Shown here piece after piece: positions 58,149 through 64,000 of a stretch of 64,000 bases of DNA. Origin of the DNA: Narthecium ossifragum (Eukaryota > Streptophyta > Magnoliopsida > Dioscoreales > Nartheciaceae); contig OY986969.1 in assembly GCA_963920575.1 (NCBI GenBank), forward strand, positions 1,994,001 through 2,058,000. The letters are read 5' to 3'. Below the pieces are notes generated by a model. That model made no database searches. It saw nothing but the letters and a program-made list of their open reading frames with translations, and had not been told where the DNA came from. Position 1 is the stretch's first letter; each line of letters begins with the position of its first letter. Position numbers and translations under genes: made by a program.

Positions 58149-59522
58149 ACTGCTCTCCGGCTCCTTGTTATCTTCTTCCTTGCGCTGTGGGGGGGTTGGA
58201 GACTCTTGGATTTCTAACACGGTTGGGGGCGAAGAGAGGGGTCCGAGGTCCGAGGAGAGAGGACCTCCACAGCTCCACTCCCCTCTTATGGTGGCCATGG
58301 CCACGGGCCACCGCTAACTGAGACAAAAGAAGAGCACGTGACGAGCGCGTGAATGACACGTGACAGGAGCACTTGGATTCGGGTCCAGTCTTGATTTTTC
58401 CAGGTCTGGTCGGGTTAGATCCAAATGTCCTGTTTTTTTAACATTTAGTATGAAATAGCATTCATTATTAGCTTTGCATATTCTGCCCTGAGTCATGATC
58501 ATAGATGCCTTGAATCATGTCACTCTGCGCAAACTTATTAGCCCTGCCATTAGCACATAGCCCAATTTATTGGTTGATAGGCCAACAATCAAAATTTTCA
58601 ATTTTTCAGTTCTCGACCGAACACTGATCCCAATAACCGAATTCTTGACCGAACACCAATCCAAAAAACCGAATACTCACCCCGGACCACCAACAATCAA
58701 ATTTTAAATCACCTTAGATGCATTTGACGATGATAGAGATTTAAATTTGCCTGACGACAAACGAATGTCGTCACTCGTTTCAGACTTCACTGATCCTGAT
58801 TTAGTATTTAATCACATAATTGTGGGTCCTTTAGCACAATGTTAAGAAGCCATACTCTCATCCGTCAATGTATTCACCAAACTTCGCCACTCACTTCAAC
58901 TATTTAGTGCACTTTCCTTTAGAGCACATCAGGCTATACGAACCCACTAGTTTCTACTAGCCATGTATATCCATTCCAAGATCCTTATCTCAATCTTTCA
59001 TTATTATGGGTTAACAACACAGTAATATTTCTAGATGTTTAACATACTTTAGATTATTTTTGGGGATGTCTTGAAGATTGCATTGGACTAGAGAGGCTTC
59101 AGTGATGGTGACTTCCTGATTCTTCACAAAGATAGAAAGGCCATAGGAAGGATCATGACATCCATCATGCTCCCAAGGCGCATTCCTGTGAGCTTTCTAT
59201 GCAATGCATCGACCAGTGCTGTGTCAACCGTGCTCGCTCAGAGCTCCACCTCAAAGCCATGATCGAGGCCCCATCGATGCTGAGACCTTGTAACGCGTAT
59301 AACAGGCCTCCAGGAGGAGAACAGTTTGAAGCAAGAGGACCAATCCGGCAAGCAAAAGATGGCTCAATTAGCCCATAAACAGAAGCGTACATACTCCTGG
59401 TTGCATACAACACTCAAAAGGCTCCTCCTTATCCTCCCCCCATGGCCATGAGTACACTCCTAAGTTACAACAGGGCACTTGACCAGTTTCAATTTTACAA
59501 AAATTACAAAACCGATAACTGG
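58149..59522. other. sulfite oxidase promoter side and spacer to SAP gene
   Basis: The first ~300 bp is GC-rich 5' UTR and promoter of sulfite oxidase, including the in-frame upstream ATG at 58298. A direct repeat of about 37 bp (CTCGACCGAACACTGATCC / CTTGACCGAACACCAATCC) lies near 58611-58680. A short protein-like open frame is present on the plus strand at 59442-59639 but matches no family I recognise and overlaps the last SAP exon. Confidence 0.45.
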
Positions 59523-59851
59523 TTAAGGTTCTACTCCTTTCAAGCGCGCGATCAGCTCATCCTGCAGGAGGGGAACCAAGCGGATTTCAGCATGTATGTT
59601 GTAGCGATAATATTAAGAGAGTATGACTACACTGCATAAATTTCGTGAGCACTGTCAATCAGCTGAATTCAAGGTTGCTTCAAAGACAGCTAAATTCACC
59701 TCAGAAGACTACAGGAACCTTAAGGATGGTGACGTCCTATATTATGGAAAGAATCCCTCCCTCCCCTCCCCCCCTCCCCCCCTCCCTCCCTCCCCTCCAT
59801 GGCTCCATCCTTCCAACCTCCCCTTCATCCCTGCCTCCCCTCCCTCCCTCC

Positions 59852-59893
<42 letters not shown>

Positions 59894-62524
59894 GCATTCA
59901 CAACAAAGACGCTAAAGGAGACCAATGAGTAAGTACCAGAATAATATGGAAAGAATCTGTCACAACAAAGAAGCTAAAGGACAGCAATAAGTAAAGAAAC
60001 ATAAGAACATTGCAAAGAAGTGTGCAATCATTTCTTGCCTTCTTTCCTTTCACAGAGAGGCCTCTTTCCCTTAAAAGCGCACGTAACCGCTCGACAGTCA
60101 ATGTTTGCAGTATCTTCTCAGATTGGCCAGTGCTTGATCCATCTGTATCATAGGTCGTAATACCGTCAAACTCTTGATATGGCATTCAAGAGTTGAATAC
60201 CAAATCATTGACAATTATTGTATAAACGGTAAGGTTCCTAAACTCATTGACAATAAAAAATTGAAAAAGTAGACAGTGCAGTTGATTTAGAACGTCCTAT
60301 TGTCACACCCAAGAGACATATGAAGAGCAGCACATTAACTAGCTTTTTTGAATTTCGAGATTTACTTCTTGAAATGTTATGTTAAGTTTCTCATTCTACA
60401 TCAACTCAAAGAATTTAAGACTTAAATTGTCGCGATTAAGATATAGTGAAGCAGAATGGCACCTTCTTTAGTGTATAGAATCACTTAACAAGTGCTAATA
60501 GTGTTATCATTGTTTGCTACTAGTTTCAAGGAACCTAACAGCTTTAAAAATGCAGGATAATGCCTACTCCCTGATTGGCAGTAAAGTTAATTTGAAATAA
60601 AGACAAACCAATCCATGAGACTACTCACAACATTGACATAAGAGAAAGCGAAATGAGAGCTGATTAGCCTCTCCATTCATGTAAAATTAAGCAACGAAAA
60701 AGCTATTGCATCATACCTTGACGAGAACCAGAAGCACTCCCAGTGTTGGCACGTTTAGCAGGACTTCTTCTGTCAAAATTTCTTGTAGCAGATCTGGCAA
60801 AGGATTTATGAGCACACAGAAAAAAATATCAGACCACATTATGAAGCATTAAGCAGGACATACAAAATCAATCCGGGATGCTATTCGATAGGTCCTTATA
60901 ACTTGGCCAAGTATATAATGGAACTGATATGGTGGAGATAAAAGCAGCATCTAACGCAAATTACGGCACGATAAAGTAGCCATATCTAAGCAAAAACTCT
61001 TATCAAGATGCAGAATTTCAGCGACCAGTAATACCGGATCTATGACAGATCACAAGAAAGCATTCTGACCAAATCAAATTGGAAGAGACTGTTTCAGTTA
61101 ACTCTAATCGACTATAGTATGACAGGCAGAATTAGACTACAAGTTCTATAGAAACAACCAGTAATAACTCTAAAGCATCAACAGTGGACCATAGATCTTT
61201 AACAAACATACAGCTATACCAGGTAGATATAAATCTCCAAGAGTTCAAACTTAATCAACAGTCTCTTGACTGTAAGATTGTTCTTTGTTAATCATGGAAG
61301 ACAAAGGACTCCAGTTGGCTTGTGGGTATAGTATCCAATTCTCAAAACAAAATGACTCCCACATATGTTTGTTTTTCCATCATCTTGGACAAACCTAGAA
61401 AAGTTTGCATGTACTACCTCTGCAGAAACAATTGTCTTAGCTTCGTGTTTTTCATCCCAACAATCAAGCCTCCGAACCAAATCTAAGATGAATACTATAA
61501 TTTCTACTCTCACAAATCTGCAAAGGTTAAGTAATTTGCAGATTCTTAACAGAAGATATCTATCACAATGTCGAGTATAGTCTGCAAATGCAGACCTTTT
61601 AGTGAAATCTATCAACATGGAAACTGGTGACAATGATTGGCATGTTTCCCTGCTTATTCATCACTTTGTCAGCAAGCTTATTTCGCTTTTGAGTGCCGTT
61701 TAGATATCAACTCCTAGTCATGTTAATGCTTGAGAAATTCATGATTGACCAAAAGGCAATGAATGGGTATAAAGTTGGCATATTATTTATAGAAACTAAA
61801 TTTTCTAGCTGTCATGAGAATATCTGCATACGCATATTCCTAGTATCTAAGCACCAAAAACTAATAGGCTTTAATGGGCTAAGAAATTTATGTAAGAAGA
61901 CTAAAATATCCAACATTCTGAATCTCTGATAAACCCCTACAGTTTTTTAAATTAAAAAAGGAACTTTATGGTCAAGTAGTGCCAAAAAATTCTTCTGAAA
62001 TAAGATCTAATGTTTAGGTGTGACTACATCCTAATATCTAAAACAGCAATAAGTAATTAAAATATTGCTCTTACATACTCAAGAAGAGAAGGCCAAAGAA
62101 GAAAGCATACAGAGTACTATCCGATATGAGACAAGTATCAAAAAATGGATATCTTATGTTATTAAGTATCTCAATCAAGTGGTTGCAAACTAGGATTAAG
62201 ACTAAAAGCATTCATCAATTGCCTAGAAATAATGAAAAAGGAGAATTAATTAGATAAAAAAACAGGTTCACCGGCTCAATAAAGATACTCCAAACAGTCT
62301 GGAAAATAAATATGAAATATGTCCACACAAACCTGCACATCTCAGAAACTGCAGAAAAGAATATACACATATGATGAAGATTATGGATTTCTAGACGAGA
62401 GCGGCATACCTCTTGCCTTTGTTGCTCGCTGCTATGACCTTAGAAGCAGCTTTCTGCTCACTCTGATTCAGTTGCAGGGCTCTAATTAATATATTCTGAT
62501 TGTTTGTTTTGATGCATTGTTCCT
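59523..62524 (-). CDS. protein with C-terminal SAP domain, 5' end uncertain
   Basis: Exons (minus): about 62524-62410 (EQCIKTNNQNILIRALQLN ... ASNKGKR), 60793-60717 (SATRNFDRRSPAKRANT), 60172-60039, 59561-59523. The last two give [33 protein letters not shown], a SAP motif at the extreme C-terminus. SAP motifs bind AT-rich scaffold DNA or nucleic acid in nuclear proteins; the rest of the protein is basic and unrecognised, so no process is assigned. The intron 60038-59562 starts with GC (AAG|GCAAGA), a GC-AG intron; without it the SAP motif would be cut short. A possible further exon lies at 63050-63018 (ASITKPTYVFK). The start is unknown and may lie beyond the window. Confidence 0.75.
59745..60000. 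repeat. short duplication split by a (CT)n/(C)n microsatellite
   Basis: A pyrimidine-rich tract (about 59754-59889, CCCTCC then CTCTCT repeats) sits between TATGGAAAGAATC and CACAACAAAG. The same two sequences occur together without the tract at 59945-59970 (TATGGAAAGAATCTG, TCACAACAAAGAAG). The microsatellite has therefore grown inside one copy of a duplicated segment, all within the GC-AG intron. Confidence 0.8.
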
Positions 62525-63017
62525 CTAAACAGAGAGAGAAAGAAGAAAATTCATTTCTCAGTCATGATTGTTTCATATCTTACACTAAAAGTTTGTTGTG
62601 CTAAGTAGAAAGTCAATCAGAGAGAGATGATTCATATAAAAGACCATCAACACAGACCTTTTAGCAAAATATATGCAAATTAAACTAAAGATTATTTTAT
62701 GCATAATCAAGATTAGAGGAAAATAAGGCAAGGAGGCAGGATAGATTCTTGCCAAAAAAATTGGTATGACTAGAAGAAATGCACATACTGGAAAGCAGCT
62801 TGCTCTCACACGTTTGCTATAAAACTGATACTACTTTGCAATTTCATCCAGGACATTTAAGCTAAATGAACAAAAAAGAGCCTGAAAGGGACCTGACAGG
62901 GCACCTATTCCACTCCGGTCACATAAGGCTAACATGCATAAATGTAGGCATTATCATTACTCAGAACACGACAATCCTTATCAAGCCTAACCTACAAAAT
63001 AAAGTTTTAGCACATAC

Positions 63018-63050
63018 CTTGAAAACATATGTAGGTTTTGTTATCGAGGC
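63018..63050 (-). CDS. possible extra exon of the SAP-domain gene
   Basis: 33 bp between an AG (after GTAAG) and a GT donor (GTATGTG), reading ASITKPTYVFK in phase 0, compatible with the next exon at 62524. It has no family support and could be chance. Confidence 0.3.
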
Positions 63051-64000
63051 CTTACATTTGCAAAACAAAGGATGTGAATGGAAAAACTCTAGGTAATTCT
63101 ACACCTTGCATCATGGAACTAAAAACTGAAGTTGTTTCAAACTTGAGCATAGTTGAATTATTTTAAGTCCAACCATGGAATTCTTGTTCATAGAGTTTAT
63201 CAGTATGTTGCCCACAATAATATAATAAAATAATAGAAAGTTCCTTCATATGCTTTCATGTCAACTAGGCCAGACAATATACATGAACAATTATCCATAT
63301 TTTCAACCTACAAAAACACATAACTAATAACAACCAACTCCATCTCCAAATATTTATGGTTATGCTTTTGACATTACGGTCTCCTATGTTGTAAATTGTT
63401 CTTTATTTTAAAGATGAGATCAAACTAAAGATTTCCAGATGACTTTAAAAAGCTTTACTATTAAAGGGGATAGCTGACTTGTTCCAAGCTATGCAATATC
63501 AGGGTACAAATAAAGTGCAAAGGAGAGGTTGGCGATAGGCAACTTGATGCCTTTATTCAAAAGGGAGCTTTATATGATAAATGAGTATAATTCTAATCAA
63601 ACGCCTCGCTAAAAGAGTAATGATCATGCTAGCATGCTGGAGTATACACCAACCTAATTTGTTTCCTTGGTAAGTACTTTAAACTTACATTTTAATGCCA
63701 AGCATCATTGCCTAAACATGATTTGACATATTAATACCCTGCCAGATATTTACTGATCTTAGTTTTACTCTTTTTATCGTGATTATCAAGTCTACGGCCA
63801 ACAGAATGGAATGCTGGTTTTATGTTTTTAATTATGTCCATGTTTGCTTGACAAAGCAATCTATTGACCTAAGTTGGCTAAAAAACCAAATGGAATGGCA
63901 TACATTAAAACAGACATTCAACAATAGTAAAAATGTGAATCTTTCCTTCACAAGAGCATATTCCATAGAAACCTTGAGATAGTGCCATCTAGTTAGGAAC
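63051..64000. other. right edge, no gene recognised
   Basis: AT-rich sequence that could be an intron or the 5' flank of the SAP-domain gene. No further exon, RNA or repeat could be supported. Confidence 0.4.

Noticed and set aside
59623..59932. Plus-strand open frame beginning near 59623
   Set aside because: Its first part looks protein-like but it runs into the (CT)n tract and overlaps the intron of the SAP gene; no family could be named.

Overview
This is nuclear DNA from a flowering plant. The genes are intron-rich with GT-AG introns. Plant families are present (PPR, plant sulfite oxidase, fused DEP1-type methionine-salvage enzyme), and so are plant transposons (Cassandra TRIM, copia, DUF4283 LINE, PIF/Harbinger, Mutator-like elements, MITEs, SINE). 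GC-rich 5' ends of several genes (PPR, DEP1, snurportin) against an AT-rich background suggest a monocot, but this is inference only.

Layout. 1-2.6 kb: a decayed PIF/Harbinger element, read leftward, cut by a MITE. 4.8-7.1 kb: a deleted Ty1/copia element with a perfect 5-bp target duplication. 7.2-10.5 kb: an M48 metallopeptidase gene without a visible 5' exon. 10.5-15.5 kb: intergenic, with two LINE fragments and tandem repeats. 15.6-21.6 kb: the methionine-salvage gene DEP1 (12 exons, 505 aa) with a SINE in an intron. 22.6-26.7 kb (minus): snurportin-1 (7 exons). 26.85-28.2 kb: an intronless PPR gene, divergent from snurportin across 193 bp. 28.5-29.7 kb: a Pack-MULE carrying pieces of a CRF-type AP2/ERF gene in permuted order. 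29.9-33.5 kb (minus): an ELMO-domain gene with a solo LTR and a MITE in its introns. 34.9-37.5 kb: a second MULE-like element carrying GH3 fragments, with a Cassandra TRIM and a solo LTR nested inside. 39.66-45.75 kb: an almost intact LINE with a 16-bp target duplication. 46.06-52.44 kb: a two-gene Mutator-like element. 52.9-58.15 kb (minus): peroxisomal-type sulfite oxidase (12 exons, 396 aa). 59.5-63 kb (minus): a gene ending in a SAP domain.

The most interesting object is the 6.38-kb element at 46058-52440. It has matching terminal inverted repeats and a perfect 9-bp target duplication. Two convergent genes face each other as in maize MuDR, but the transposase (FAR1-type zinc finger, MULE, SWIM) is fused to a C-terminal OTU cysteine-protease domain, and the partner gene encodes a plant mobile domain. 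Three arrays of short hairpins built on GTTCGG...CCGAAC lie outside and between the two genes. Each gene carries only one or two nonsense codons, so the element looks recently inactivated.

The host genes are ordinary housekeeping functions (methionine salvage, snRNP import, organelle RNA processing, sulfite detoxification) and do not form a functional cluster. The interest lies in the layered transposon archaeology, where several insertions can be dated relative to one another by nesting and by target-site duplications.
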